A DNA stretch of 64,000 bases, taken from Sycobia sp. Sy_11. Its lineage: Eukaryota > Arthropoda > Insecta > Hymenoptera > Epichrysomallidae. The position numbers and the translations under genes were made by a program. The notes under the pieces were generated by a model, which saw only the letters and a program-made list of their open reading frames with translations, was not told the DNA's origin and did not search any database. Shown here in pieces: positions 10,338 through 21,959 of this stretch; position 1 is the stretch's first letter, and each line of letters opens with the position of its first letter. The stretch covers positions 496,001 through 560,000 of the forward strand of contig JACCIC010000027.1 in NCBI GenBank assembly GCA_018907035.1, written 5' to 3'.

Positions 10338-12216
10338 TGTATATTAATGAAAAATAATGAATTCGTCGAAATTTGCAACAAAAAAAATTCTACTTTCAGT
10401 TAAACTGAATTCATTTAAATTTATAACAAAATAAAATTTTAAATTTAAAAAAAACTTTCAATTTTTGGATTTTTTCAATGAAAAATAAATTATGCAAAAA
10501 AATTTAATTCATCGAAACATTCAAAAACCAATAATTTCCATTTGTGGATTTTTCCAAAAAAGAAACGTAAAATAATTCCACCAGAAAAACTCAGTTTTTG
10601 TGTTTTCCGAGAGAAAGACCAATATAAACAAACACAAAGAAACGATTTTTGTATTTCCTGAAAACAGAAGAAAATACAACAAAAAAATCGGTAATGTTTT
10701 TTCCGACACGAAAATACAAAAAACGTTGATTTTTCAATTTTGGGAACTCGGACAAAGTGAAAATACAAAGAAAACAATTTTACTTAATTTTAGTATTTTT
10801 TGAAAAGAAAACAAAAAAAGACGAAAAAAAAGAAAATTTTGATTCATGTATTTTTTTGTTTAAAAAAAAAGAAAAGAGTTTTGCGTGATTTGTCCATCAA
10901 TTTATTTCAAATTCGTAAGTACGCCTGTATGTATCTATAGCGTAGAGTCGCGGTGGTCGGTGTATATACAGGTAACGAAGGGCGTGTATACATAGTTCGG
11001 CGAATATATAAATATTGTATTTGCAATCAGACCACTGTATAATTATATTTATCGATATAATATATTTCACTTTGCCATATTTGTGATATTTATAATTTTT
11101 CTATTATTTATAATATTATATTTACATTATGTATATATTTTTAATATCTCTTCAATATTAGTATATTTATTATTTATTATTTTGTAAAATTATTGTTGTT
11201 AATGGACAATAAATTGAAATATCGGTGTTATTATTATAGAATAGATTTTACATACTAGTCCTAAAGTCTCATGAATATTATAATGCTAGCTGAGTTGTAA
11301 TGTCTATGTGTTACTATTCTAAGATTTTCGCCTGGTTGACAATGGCCTTGGCCGCGCGTATTTATTCTCTTGACTTAGAGATGTAAATATTTGCGGCGCG
11401 CGGCGCTTTTATAGTGTCGAATGTAACTATACTTGGTATAATATATTTATATTATACGGAGTACAATTATGCTCAGCACAGAATAATATATTATTTATAT
11501 TACAAACTACACAAATGAATTATATTCATTATATTATTTTACACTCTCGCGTATATTGAATGCAATATTCACCGGGGCATATAGTACATATATATGCACG
11601 TATATATATTTTTATAAACTGTACGATGCCGAAATTGCGTTGGCCGATGTCTCTGACATAGACACCATAACCTGCTGTCTATTGTTGTCAATTGCAGTTA
11701 TTACTTCCTCCATTATCTACACAAAGGTCGAATATGGTTCGTCACAGCCATTGCCTGCTCTCGTGTTGCTTTCACTCACGTATGGGGCGCTTGGACATCG
11801 CCATCGATCTCTCCTTCTAAAGACGAATGAACGCAGGATTTTCGGACACAAAGAACATGAGTGGACTTCCATCGTAACTTTGCCACACCAGCTGTAAATC
11901 CGTTTTGGATTCATGTGGCATACCGATGCTCATGGTAACTGCTGTTCCAGCAGCTGTGGTAAAAAGTCGATTTGTCGACTTAAACATGCGAGCGTCTAAA
12001 AAGGATTGACGCGTTCGGCTTTTTGGGGGTATTGAAAATTTTTGATAGGAGTATTAGCCACATGATGGATCCGCGGATTTGATTAAGTATGTTTAGTCTT
12101 GGTGGTGTACTCTTCTCAGGATGGGTATCTCTAGCTCTTTCAGCCATGCACGCTACTACTGTCAGTTTATCTACAATCGAAAAAGGTTTTTGTAGGGCTT
12201 TGCAATATACATGTTG
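10338..12216. other. No gene recognised; AT-rich, one unexplained frame
   Basis: About 10370-10870 is a homopurine/homopyrimidine-like AT tract in which both strands show long accidental frames. A plus-strand frame of 113 codons at 11556-11897 lies in a locally GC-richer patch; its product (LADVSDIDTITCCLLLSIAV near residues 30-49) has one hydrophobic stretch and no domain I know. Nothing else is supportable. Confidence 0.45.
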
Positions 12217-13436
12217 TTAAGGAGGGTGGTTAATTCGGTAGAAAACAGGCATGTTTTTAAGAATTTTTTCTCGTGACACAGATACAGCAGGATTGCCCAG
12301 TCAATTTGCATATAATAATGTATCATTTGAACAATATTTTCCTAAATTTTCATTGAAAACTATTAAAAATTAGCGAATGACAGTGAATCTCCGGAGGCTC
12401 TTCGAAAAAAAGTTGTTTTGCGGAGTACTCGATTACGCACCACAGAATCATCGGAATGATGCAAAAACCAAAGTGCATTCTTCAAAGAAGATGTTTCTTC
12501 AGTTAATGCTGTCCAATTTTAATTTTAGTAATTTTGGTAGCCCTAAGAAGCCAAAAATCCGATTTTTGCTATAAAAAATCGGATAATTTGTTACTGAAAA
12601 TTAAGAATTAATAAAAATAACCAAAAATGGTCAGCTTTAACTTGAATTGTGTAAAGATGTACTATGCAAAATTTCAAACTGATCGGTTCAGTAGATTTTG
12701 TGTGAGAATGTAAACCGACTTCAAAAATGGCAGTTTTCCGAAAGCGACTTAAAAGTTTTGTAAACTAAAAAATTCACAATAAAACTTTATAATTTTTCAG
12801 GTTCATATAGAATTGTCAATACCAGGTCCATATAGCAAAACGCTTTCATCTACATGATCTAAAGCATCTTTTTATATTTGTTTACGTAAAACTCTTCCTT
12901 TTTTATTGTCGTGTGACGCTTGTTCCTCTGCTCTATTTATTCACAAATCGTCAACTTGTCGCGCCCATTCGTAGGAACTTGACCCTGTACTGATTTGCAT
13001 CTTTTTCATAATGGCTAATAGAGTAAAAGAACCTTCATTGAAAGTACATGCAGCTACATTAGCTGCAACTTCATTAATTGTAGAGGTGCCACTCACTGAC
13101 TTTGGAGAGATTTTCCAAATTAGCTGATTGAGACACTTATTATTATTTTGCGTTAAACCTCCAAGACATTGCTACAAGAGTTCGTCTTTACTCAAGTCCT
13201 CATAAATGGGTCTAATAGCTGTAAGAACTTCAGTAGGAAGTGTTGTAACACAGGTGTAGGAAGTGTGGAAACACATAGCTGTGTTTAAAAGAGTTTAGAG
13301 CATCTGAAGCTGCAGCTTTCTGCCATTCGCACCAAGAATCTACACCACTTAGGCATTTGTTGTGCTGTGTGTTTTTAATGCAAAATTTAATTACATCACG
13401 ATGTTCGATATTTTTATTTATCTTAAACATTGACAA
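12217..13436 (-). pseudogene. Kolobok-like (Mutator-type) transposase relic, minus strand
   Basis: On the minus strand 13436-13300 reads NTQHNKCLSGVDSWCEWQKA, the metal-ligand-like region of the insect transposase family that Pfam groups as Mutator-like and that Kolobok elements carry. It continues (about 13200-12960) through IRPIYEDLSKDEL, CLGGLTQNNNKCLNQLIWKISPKS and a C-terminal part. The same order is found in the two plus-strand copies at 43.3 and 51.9 kb. Stops and frameshifts break it and the N-terminal half is missing. Below 12850 lies a non-coding tail that ends at TTAA (12217-12220) followed by GGAGGGTGG, a plausible element end. The other end was not found. Confidence 0.72.
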
Positions 13437-13799
13437 GAATCACTTTGATAATCTCACGCAAACTGCTACTCAATAGCTGTAAGTAATGCGATGAACTTGA
13501 AACGTTGTATAGAGGTAGAGCAGGTTATAATATATATATTTTCTTTTTAATTGTTTTATAATCTAAAGTATGATATTTCCTTTTTTGTCCATGTAATAAT
13601 ATATTTGGACATAACTCTGATAAGTCAATTACTATAGGATGGCCTGACGCTAGTAGCAGAGCAAGACTAGACATTTAAGAGAATATAAAATTGAGAAAGT
13701 GAAAAGGAATATTTCGATTTTTAAATGTATATTTAGATATAGAGACCATGGTTACATATTCTTTATTCAAAGTATATTTCATCGGAAACTATAACTTTT
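13437..13799. other. No gene recognised
   Basis: This AT-rich stretch separates the Kolobok-like relic from a mariner relic. Nothing recognisable was found. Confidence 0.5.
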
Positions 13800-14660
13800 A
13801 TACCTCTTTCTTGGCAATTGATAAAATCCGGACCAAAAAAATTCTCATCTTTAGAGCCCAAGAACACGTCGAGCCAATTTTTTATTCCGTCTTCTGAACT
13901 GAAACGTGTTTCCGTAAGAGCGTTGTGCATTGATCAAACAAGTGGTAGCCAAATCGTGCCAAATCCAGAGTCTAGGTGGATGAGACAGAATTTGCCATCC
14001 ACTATTGTCTAAATATTTTTTGACTGAAGCCGTAACATGTGGCTAACCATTATGAAAAATAACGGACTCGTGCTTGGTTTCATATTCTGGCCGCTTTTCC
14101 TATACTGCTCGCTTCAAAAGAATAAGTTGGGTGCAGCACAATATTCGATTGTTGGCTTGACTAGTCGGATGCAGTTCGTAGTATACGACACCCTTTTCAT
14201 CCCACCATGTGCAAAGCATGACCTTATTTACAGGAATATTCCATTTTGGTAGCGATTGTGCGGACTTGCAGCGTTTTGTATACAATGTTTGCGTTTAGGG
14301 TTATCATCTTACATCTATTTTTCATTAACAGTGTCAATACAATGCAAGAATGACTTTTTTCTCTGCAGTAACCATTTCGAACATGTAAAATCGCCGTTTG
14401 ACGTCTCTCGGTATCAATTCGTACGGCACCCAGTTTCCAAGCTTTTGAATGAATAACAATAATTTTAGACGCAGAATTCCTCGTCTTCAAATCTATTCGG
14501 CTTTCCGGAGTGATCCTTGTCTTCAATTTCAACATCACCACTTTTGAAACGCTTAAACCACTCAAGCCACGATGATTCACCAATACATTTCTTCCCACAA
14601 GTTTGCAAAAATAAACGATAGGCCTCAGCTGCAATTTTCCTCATCTTAAAGAATAGAAGC
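13800..14660 (-). pseudogene. mariner transposase relic
   Basis: The minus strand from about 14655 reads MRKIAAEAYRLF, then GESSWLEWFKRFKSGDVEIE (helix-turn-helix and linker region), then blocks typical of the mariner catalytic core such as REKKSHSC and a TVNEK string where the family has Thr-Gly-Asp-Glu-Lys. The first catalytic Asp is thus replaced by Asn and the following Trp is a stop. Later blocks (FAHGG, CAAPN, SPLFFIMV) follow in shifted frames down to about 13820. A mariner transposase cuts and pastes at TA sites; this copy is dead. Terminal repeats were not identified. Confidence 0.75.
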
Positions 14661-15659
14661 AGTACTTACGGTAAATGACATTTTCTTGATCAGAAACTTG
14701 CCTTCATTTTGCTCATAAAAATAAATGACACCTTAAGAAATGCTCAAATATAATACTGCATAGTTGTTGATAGATACTAAACCTACAAATATAACACATG
14801 AGGTCTGACATTTCTGCGAGAAATCCACTGGTGACACCATCATTTGTCAAACGCTAGAAACATAGTTGTGCACCTAACAGACAACGAAAGAGAATTTAAT
14901 AGCCAAAGCAATATCAATTGAACAAAGAAAATATTTTTAAACAAAATATGTGTGCGAAATAAGTCCGCCAACTAAATGAAAATGGAAACAAGTAATAATA
15001 AATAAATATGGTGAGCTGAATTAAAATCTCGATTGACATAAGTATCACTGTAATAATTTTCATATGTATTGTTTGCATGGAAATTATAACACATCGTAGA
15101 CTTTCGTCGCTAATTAGCACTAGTATTTGGAAGCATAAATAAAGCGATGTTAAAGAACATAAAAAAAATAAACTAAGAATAAGAAACACAAACATCGGCT
15201 ATCTGTATCTAATAACAAAAGAAGATCTAACTCAATGTGAAATCCGTAATCTAAAAATGACGGGTAAACAAAACAAAGTAATAAAGAAATAAAATTTCTT
15301 GCAGACCTAACCAAATATCTAAAACAGTTCGACTCATGCAAGAAAATTTTATTACTGTTTAAAAACCTTAATTTATATCAAAATATATAATGAAAAACAA
15401 AAAAAATGCTAATTTACAAAAATAAAAATAATCATGTTTTATCTACTATTTACCACAATACAGTAAATTAAATATTATCTGTATATATTTCTTGTCATAA
15501 TAATTCATTATAATAAGGTTGATGCGACATTAACCAAATAATAAATAAAAAAACACATGTGTATCTGTAAAATGTGGCAATAATCTCTTGACACCGTTAA
15601 AATTGAAAATGTTGAAATAACAGACTCTCTCATAATACGAAAAAATAAAAATTATGTTA
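14661..15659. other. No gene recognised
   Basis: AT-rich spacer. The frames at 14914-15341 on the minus strand are rich in Phe, Leu and Ile as expected from AT-rich DNA read by chance, and carry no motif I recognise. Confidence 0.5.
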
Positions 15660-15722
15660 GATTTTTTCTTTTTAAACTGCATTTATTTATTATTGGATGT
15701 GGAAGTGTGTTTCCAGCTTTTG

Positions 15723-16000
15723 TCAAAGCTGTTTAGATTTTTGTTGGCTCCATTTCCCAACCCGGAAATCGCCGTTAGGGAGTACTTCGAGGAGGGGACC
15801 AGGATGTTCACCTTTGGCGCCACCAGATCCCAGCAAAATAGAAGAATCTAGAGAAGGTCCGTTTTCTTCCGGCTGAGGATATCCTCGACTAAATAGGCAG
15901 TCCTTCCCCATGTCTCCCGGCTGGTGATCATCAGGGGGACGATATCATCCGGGGTAATCCTTCCAGCATATTCCCCCAGTAGCGCCCTCTAGCATGCATA
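15723..16000 (-). pseudogene. LINE ORF2 C-terminal tail
   Basis: On the minus strand the reading ITPDDIVPLMITSRETW followed by VEDILSRKK, in one frame ending near 15850, has the look of the R1-type C-terminal region after the RT. A second frame of 62 codons at 15911-15723 overlaps it and is probably a shadow. It adjoins the N-terminal RT piece without the RT palm and fingers in between. Confidence 0.5.
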
Positions 16001-16070
16001 AGGGTCTGTACGGGGACGGAGCACTAGAATATCTCTTGCGCTTGCGTATCAGCACAAGTCTCGCCTCCTT

Positions 16071-16412
16071 TCAGCGGGAATAAAATATTCTTGCACGAAG
16101 GCACGAGTTGTACATGCCATGCAAAAGTTCGGGATGGATCTGTACCACCGCTTTCAACACTTCCACCGGAAATCCGTCGGGTCCTGGTGCCTTATAGTTC
16201 TTCTGAGAGCGCACTACTTTATCTAGCTGATGTGTAAAGGGCGGTGCCTCAGGGCCCTCGGGAGCCAGGAGCTCATCTCGTTTGGGATGAGTGGCGAATA
16301 GGGTATGGACGATACCGTCCATCACTTCCGCTATCATAGGCATGTTTTTACAGAACATACCTAATTTGCGGGTTATAATTTTGTACCTCAATCCGCATGG
16401 ATCGTTGTTCAA
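16071..16412 (-). pseudogene. LINE reverse transcriptase, N-terminal part
   Basis: This 113-codon frame contains LGYK-like DPCGLRYKI at its start, PPFTHQLDKVVRSQKN in the middle and YKAPGPDGFPVEVLK, the conserved KAPGPDG block that opens the RT domain of R1/Jockey-type LINEs. It ends with MYNSCLRARIF; the family continues there into the RT palm with its catalytic Asp residues, which this copy lacks. The upstream endonuclease piece is on the same strand 90 bases away. Confidence 0.82.
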
Positions 16413-16500
16413 ATCTTCTCCCAGCTTTTTTCAGCAACCGTGCTTACTAGCTTTGATAGCTCGCTTTAGAGTCTTCTTCGCCGTTAGATGTTGGGCAATC

Positions 16501-16854
16501 CTAAAAGCGGTATCGCGGTCGCTCCTTTGAGCTCTTTGGGTTCTTTGGGCACCAATAGATCGGACAGTGAGCAGGACTCGCGAGTTTCCTCGGCATCGCT
16601 TGCTTGCAGGCTTGACGGATCCGATGCGTTGTAGCTTTCGTTACCGCTTTCGCGTCTTCGCAAAACATTGCGCTACTTGATAATTCAACTAGGAGGCGCT
16701 GTCCGCGTTCTAGTGCCGGAGAAAACTTCTCGTGATCTATTCGCGAGACGATCCTTCTGTTTAGAGGGCGTTCAACTGCCGCTATGACCGGCATAACATC
16801 ATCAATGCGGAAGATCATGTAATGGTGATCACTGGCTTTATAGTCTTGGATCAC
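16501..16854 (-). pseudogene. LINE endonuclease, C-terminal part
   Basis: The frame starts MIQDYKASDHHYMIFRIDD. The SDHHY string is the end of the APE-type endonuclease domain (Exo_endo_phos type), where the Ser-Asp-His contains catalytic residues. The rest is the linker that leads to the RT. The domain's first two thirds are not seen upstream. A short frame at 17166-16969 on the same strand (MNSSNFLSTV..) may be a remnant of ORF1 but carries no recognisable motif. Confidence 0.7.
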
Positions 16855-17169
16855 CCACTAGTGGCTTATACAGTCTTCGCGATCTCAACAGTATGTAATT
16901 ACTGCGCTCTAAGGCGCTTTCTACCCACAAACTCCACAAATTGGCTTTTTAAACTGGAAGCCCCTCCTTTATAGTTTTGTTCGCATCTCTTGTTTCTTCA
17001 TTGACTCCATCATAATTGTAAAGAAATTATTGATGGAGTCAATGAGGTCTTTATCTTCTTGATCATCCTTCTTATTTCCTTCTCGATGTCTGGATCGGCT
17101 CGCAGCAACGACAGCACTGGCAGCTCCACTGTTACTTACCGTACTAAGGAAATTCGAGCTGTTCAACCC

Positions 17170-18590
17170 CTTGCTTTTTTGGGTCGTCTCTTGTTCGTCC
17201 GTGCTCCTAAACTCTTCTTTATTGTTATGTAATAAATCTATTCTTCTTTATCATGTTTTTAGTCCCCCCCGCGTGGCCGGACTCCATGGATCCTTCAACG
17301 ACGAGCTCGCCAAAATGACTCTCCAACACTTGCCTGCAGGAGTCATTCTGGTTTGGACCTTCGTGTAAGCCTCTTTTACAGAGCCGGGCGATATAGCACG
17401 CCCCGTCACGCTAGCCCACCTCCGCTCTCTCGAGCTTCACACCCTAACAATAAGGAGCTCCATTCTTTGTAGACTTACCGGAAGACATCATGAGGCAGGA
17501 CGCATTTACCAATACCAAATGAGTGGTGTTGGCTAGGCGCCCAGTTGCCCATCTTGCCATCAGCAGGAGCCAAAGATGGTTCGAGTCGCCTAAGCACGCA
17601 ACCTGAAGACTCGCCTCCCCACTCGAGATTTCCCTTTGGCAGCTTCCAGGCATGCTCCGCTCGACAAACGCAATGGACTGTCTTCACCTCCGTTTGGAGC
17701 CCCTTCTACCTCCCTGACAAAGCCGAGGGGAACGATCAAGCGAGAAGATTTGATTTGCATCAATTAATAAGCGACGCGAGCGTCGTGGAACCCCCTTATA
17801 GATCAGAAAGGAGCCCTCCCCATTCCATTCCGCCCTAGTTTAGGGAGTACAGGCGTAGGTGGCAAAAATTATAAAGTGCGTGAATTGGGTTATGCTTGTA
17901 TAAGTGTGGTTAGTAGTGGAAGATGTTTCCAGCCACAGCCCGTGCGCATGTTGCCGCCGCCCAATACCAGAATGCCGCTTTGTGCTTCACTCTCGCAACC
18001 CGATTACCCTTACGAAAGAGTTCCTCGGGAAGCGTGGCACCCACATCTTTATATTCGGGAAGATCTCCGCTTATCGGACCCCCCGCCAGACGATGACGAT
18101 GCGTACGAGCTGATAGTTCCAGTCCCGCCCGTGCCTTTTAGGACCTGTAGAGTTCACCCACTCTGTGCCTCGCTCCCGATGCTCGAACTACTTTACAGAG
18201 TTTCCGAGCTGCGTGGCGCCCGAATTTTCATATGTCAGCTGTGTGTAACCCCTTCATACGGCCCCGTCGCCAGATATAACGCTTAGAGCTTTACTCAATG
18301 ATGGCTGTACTAGTATTACTAGCACTCCCCCATTTTTCAGTCAGTAAAGCTCGTCCACTCCGGTCTAGCCGTCCCGTAACCGAGAAGAAGTGCCACACAC
18401 GAGCGTGGCGATGGTTACCCCTTCCAGGTGTTATGTTGTCTGATGGGTCAGTGTTGTGAAATGTGTAACTGTAAGAGTGTATTGTTCAGTTGCTCTAAGT
18501 GTACTCTCTCCTCCTTTATCCGGGCTTGGGACCAGCACCGCCGAAACATAGGATCGCTATGAATCCGCGGTGGCGGAATTAATTACTAAC
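17170..18590 (-). other. Presumed 5' leader/ORF1 region of the R1-like LINE, with an ~80-bp internal duplication
   Basis: The segment is GC-richer than its surroundings. About 17978-18058 and 18160-18236 are diverged copies of one ~80-base sequence in direct orientation (shared strings: CT(T/C)TGTGC(T/C)TC(A/G)CTC, AGAGTT, GCGTGGC). They make the 136-codon plus-strand frame at 17876-18286 look like a gene, but I take that as a by-product. Assignment to the LINE rests on position and the right-edge sequence. Confidence 0.4.
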
Positions 18591-18918
18591 GTAATTATTA
18601 TTTATTATATTGTGACGGCTAAAAAAATGGGCGCGCAAATTCAATACGAACGATATATAAAATTACTACACAAATATATCGCGAACACAAAATACATTCA
18701 ATTTTAATAATCTAGTTCCGTCACACACGCGAAAAGAATAATAAGTAAAATCGAAATTCAAGAAACTTTAAGTTAACGAATACGAAATTAAATTAATATA
18801 TTATATTATATAACACGCGGTAAACATACCGAAAGAGGGCAAAGGTCGCGACGACTACTGTAGAAGGTATTCGACGCGACCGCCGAAAACCGAAGCGTAA
18901 AGAAAGAACGCAATACAT

Positions 18919-18920
<2 letters not shown>

Positions 18921-18975
<55 letters not shown>
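18921..18975. repeat. (TC)n microsatellite inside solo LTR A
   Basis: A perfect TC run of about 27 units. The matching place in copy B has only a short CT-rich string (about 37796-37830), so the run expanded in this copy. Confidence 0.95.
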
Positions 18976-18977
<2 letters not shown>

Positions 18978-19995
18978 CACTCAGCTTAAATACGAAACTA
19001 CGTTAGAGGTGATACTCCTCGCACGGCGAGAGAGAGCCGCGTCAAATGTATTAGGCTGGCGGCAGCTATTCCCCTCTGTTCGCGACAGTTTCGCTCCGTA
19101 CGTATTTAAGAACATAAATTCCCACAATAATAGTAAAAAGAAAAAAAAAGGAGATATTTAAAACCATACTCGAAAAATATCGAGTCCATAATGAAGCGAC
19201 GACGCTTATAAACCCTCCAAGCTTATATTTGACACGTACGGAGTTGGAGCAGCAAATGCGCGCACGGCGTAGGTGGACTGACTGTGGACCGCCCTCAGGT
19301 ACCTGCGTGACCGCGTGAGACTGTCCGCGCGGACTTTACCTGGTAACCAGGCCCCCTGTAAAACCCCTATTGGACCTCAGCTGAAAAGCGTACGAAAAGG
19401 TTCATATGTTTATTCGCTGAGACATAGAGAGACATTCATTCGTCTTTCTGCCACCGTTGTGTCTAGTCGCTTTTAAATTTCTGAACCACTTTAGATTTCT
19501 GCGTTTTATCCGTTTATTATCCGTGACGATTATTGTGTAATTAATCCTTGTTGTTACGGCGGCGATTGTAACGGTATTATTACTTGTATAAATCTACATT
19601 ATTATAATTTAATTAGTGATATTTAAAGGGCTTTTCCCCGACTCAAGACTGGGGTTTTTTATGCCGGCTGAATATCATTAATTAATTTTCTTTTCTCTTT
19701 TATTTCCTAAGTTGAATAAATCTTTTAAACTAAAAATCCGATATATTTGTTACTCATTACACGCCCATATATAACTTTATAACTTTTATGATAACAAACA
19801 CCCTCTAATACATGCCGCACGCACACTACTGTACTCGCTCGTTGAACGACACGCACCAGCACCGAATACTGCGGTAGGGGAACGCGCATGCTTTATACTG
19901 GCGCGCGCATTCCAGCATATACAAGGGGTGTCCTAAACCGAATTCACCCGCTGTATTTAATTAATATAATTGAAATAGGAAATTATTTACTCCGA

Positions 19996-20135
<140 letters not shown>

Positions 20136-20479
20136 ACTATTGTATATGTATCAAATAATATTTGTACGCAGTAATCGACTGCCTTGTAATTATACTTGCG
20201 AAAATTGTAGTTAATATCAATTATTATTATTATTAATATTATTATTATTGTCACTATTAGTAATATTATTATTATTAATATTATTATTATAAATTGGCGG
20301 CTCGTCCGATGTTACGAACGGCGACGATAATACCCGATAATTTAATTATAAAAGGGCCTGCAAAAGGCAAAATCGGGCAGTTCGTCCGGTGAACCGGCTG
20401 ACCCGAATTCGTGTCACTTGAACACCTCCGGAAGCTAACTCTTATCCAGAGCTCGATCAATCCTGTATAAAATATCACT

Positions 20480-20573
20480 GCCAGGCGCTCCTCAAAGGAC
20501 AGGCGCTTAATAATTTTACCTTTCTTGAAGAGAACGTGATGCTGGTTGCAAAGCGCTCCTCAAAAGACCAGCG
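20480..20573 (+). repeat. Two nested-hairpin units in LTR A
   Basis: Two units with the core GCGCTCCTCAAA lie at 20478-20502 and 20541-20572. The second has a perfect outer stem GCTGGT (20541-20546) with ACCAGC (20567-20572). The first has CTG with CAG and matches the third, shortened unit of copy B. Confidence 0.75.
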
Positions 20574-20974
20574 GAGTTAAGCTCACCTTACTTTTATATA
20601 ATTGCCCGAGTGGAAAATAGCACTGGGTATCCGTGCGGAAACTAGCGCCGGATTACTTAAATTTCACGGAAACTAGCGTGCGTTTAAATAAATTATACTA
20701 TTATGAATTTGTAAATCTAGTTTATTATGTTTTATATTAAGTATATTAAGTAATCGTTTTGTTTCATTTTTTTTTGTTACAGAACTGTGACTGAGTGCGG
20801 AATTTCTATTCAAAATTTTTAAATAAATTTATTCTTATATTTTTCTATAAAAAATATACTGATTTTCGAAATTATTTTCCCGATCCGCTGTCCAATTTCG
20901 ATTATACTTCCTCCCCTCAAATTACCCTGGAAAAATACAGCGTAAGCTATCTCGAGGGGGAAAGGAACGTCACA

Positions 20975-21735
20975 ATATTAATTATTACTAATATTATTAT
21001 AATAATTAAATATTATTTAGAATACGAGCGAACTAAATTAAGAAGTATTATTATAAAACAGCGCCGAAAGTATAACAATAATAAATTATATTATAGAAAC
21101 ACTAACGTCTCCAAGGACAAAAGTACCAATTTAATTATTATTTACACAATTATTCTTATAATCATTTCTTATAATAATTATCATTATTATTATTGTGGGA
21201 AAAATTGAACGGTGGCATAAACATCCGATAGACTAATTTTCGTGTATAAAAGGGCCCTCCAAAATCAGTTCTCTTGGCGATACGGCCGAAAGGAGCTCCT
21301 TAGAGCTATCCCAACTCCAGAGCTTTAGTAATTCTGCCCTTCCGAAAATACCGAATAGTAGAGTTGCAATTCTCGTTGCATGGTGCTCCATTAAAGACCA
21401 GTAGGCTCTACTACCCGGACCGCATCCAAGTGAAGCTTGATCCTGGTTGCGCAGTGCTCCATTAAAGACGAGTGGTCTTACCAAAAATCCCTCCTGCACC
21501 TTAGTACGACTGGACCCTGGTTGCCTGGCGCTTCATTAATGGTCAGCTATCTTACTATTCCTCAAGAAACTTGATTCTGGGTGTATGGCGTTAAAGCCCA
21601 GCGATCTCACTTCTAGCCCCGAACAAAGTCATAATTCTGGTTACGCGGCGCTCCGTTAAAGACCAGTAGGCTTCGTTTGTTTTCGTCACTCCCCCCAGCC
21701 GGAGTAAAAGTATATATATATATATATATATATGT
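20975..21735 (+). repeat. Related LTR fragment with five hairpin units
   Basis: After an AT-triplet tract the strand shows GGTGGC.. and AAAAGGGCCCTCC..AAAAT, which line up loosely with 20290-20375 of LTR A, followed by an array of five units spaced 55-75 bases at about 21371, 21442, 21515, 21577 and 21637. Each carries GGCGCTCC or a variant and ends near AAAGACCAG. The gypsy pol relic begins 250 bases further on in the same direction, so this could be the remains of its 5' LTR. The left part is missing or displaced. A TA run lies at 21710-21734. Confidence 0.5.
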
Positions 21736-21959
21736 AGTGCGCGAGATTAGTATAATAAGTCTGTCTTAATATAAGAAATCTGTCTGGTTTTGTTAAAATC
21801 AAAGATCGCCACGCCAGAAGTTTGTTTTATTATCTTGTCTTATTGTAGTACTTTGTATGGATTTTAATAAAATATATATTTTTGCTTTTTTAATAGATAT
21901 TACGATATAAATATATCGTTATTCTTTATATGGATATAACTGAGTACCGTGATTTTTCC

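Larger units (their letters stand above)
15660..18590 (-). mobile_element. R1-like non-LTR retrotransposon, internally deleted
   Basis: Three pieces of one LINE lie in order on the minus strand: an endonuclease end (16854-16501), the start of the RT (16412-16071) and a C-terminal tail (about 16000-15723). The right edge, about 18590-18480 on the minus strand, contains ATTCATAGCGATCCTATG and CCCGGATAAAGGAGGAG, which I recall from the 5' ends of R1-group elements. Between 17170 and 18480 I expect 5' leader and ORF1 but see no intact ORF1. The RT catalytic centre is missing, so the copy cannot move itself. Confidence 0.65.

Noticed and set aside
10490..10803. Overlapping frames on both strands, up to 95 codons
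   Set aside because: The stretch is a low-complexity A/T tract with few stops by chance and the translations are Phe/Lys-rich with no motif.
14914..15341. Hydrophobic minus-strand frames that look like membrane proteins
   Set aside because: AT-rich DNA read by chance gives Phe/Leu/Ile-rich products; there is no start context or homology I recognise.
17876..18286. 136-codon Pro/Arg-rich frame as a possible gene
   Set aside because: It spans a diverged 80-bp duplication in the likely LINE leader; codon phase differs between the two repeat copies, so it is not a conserved protein.
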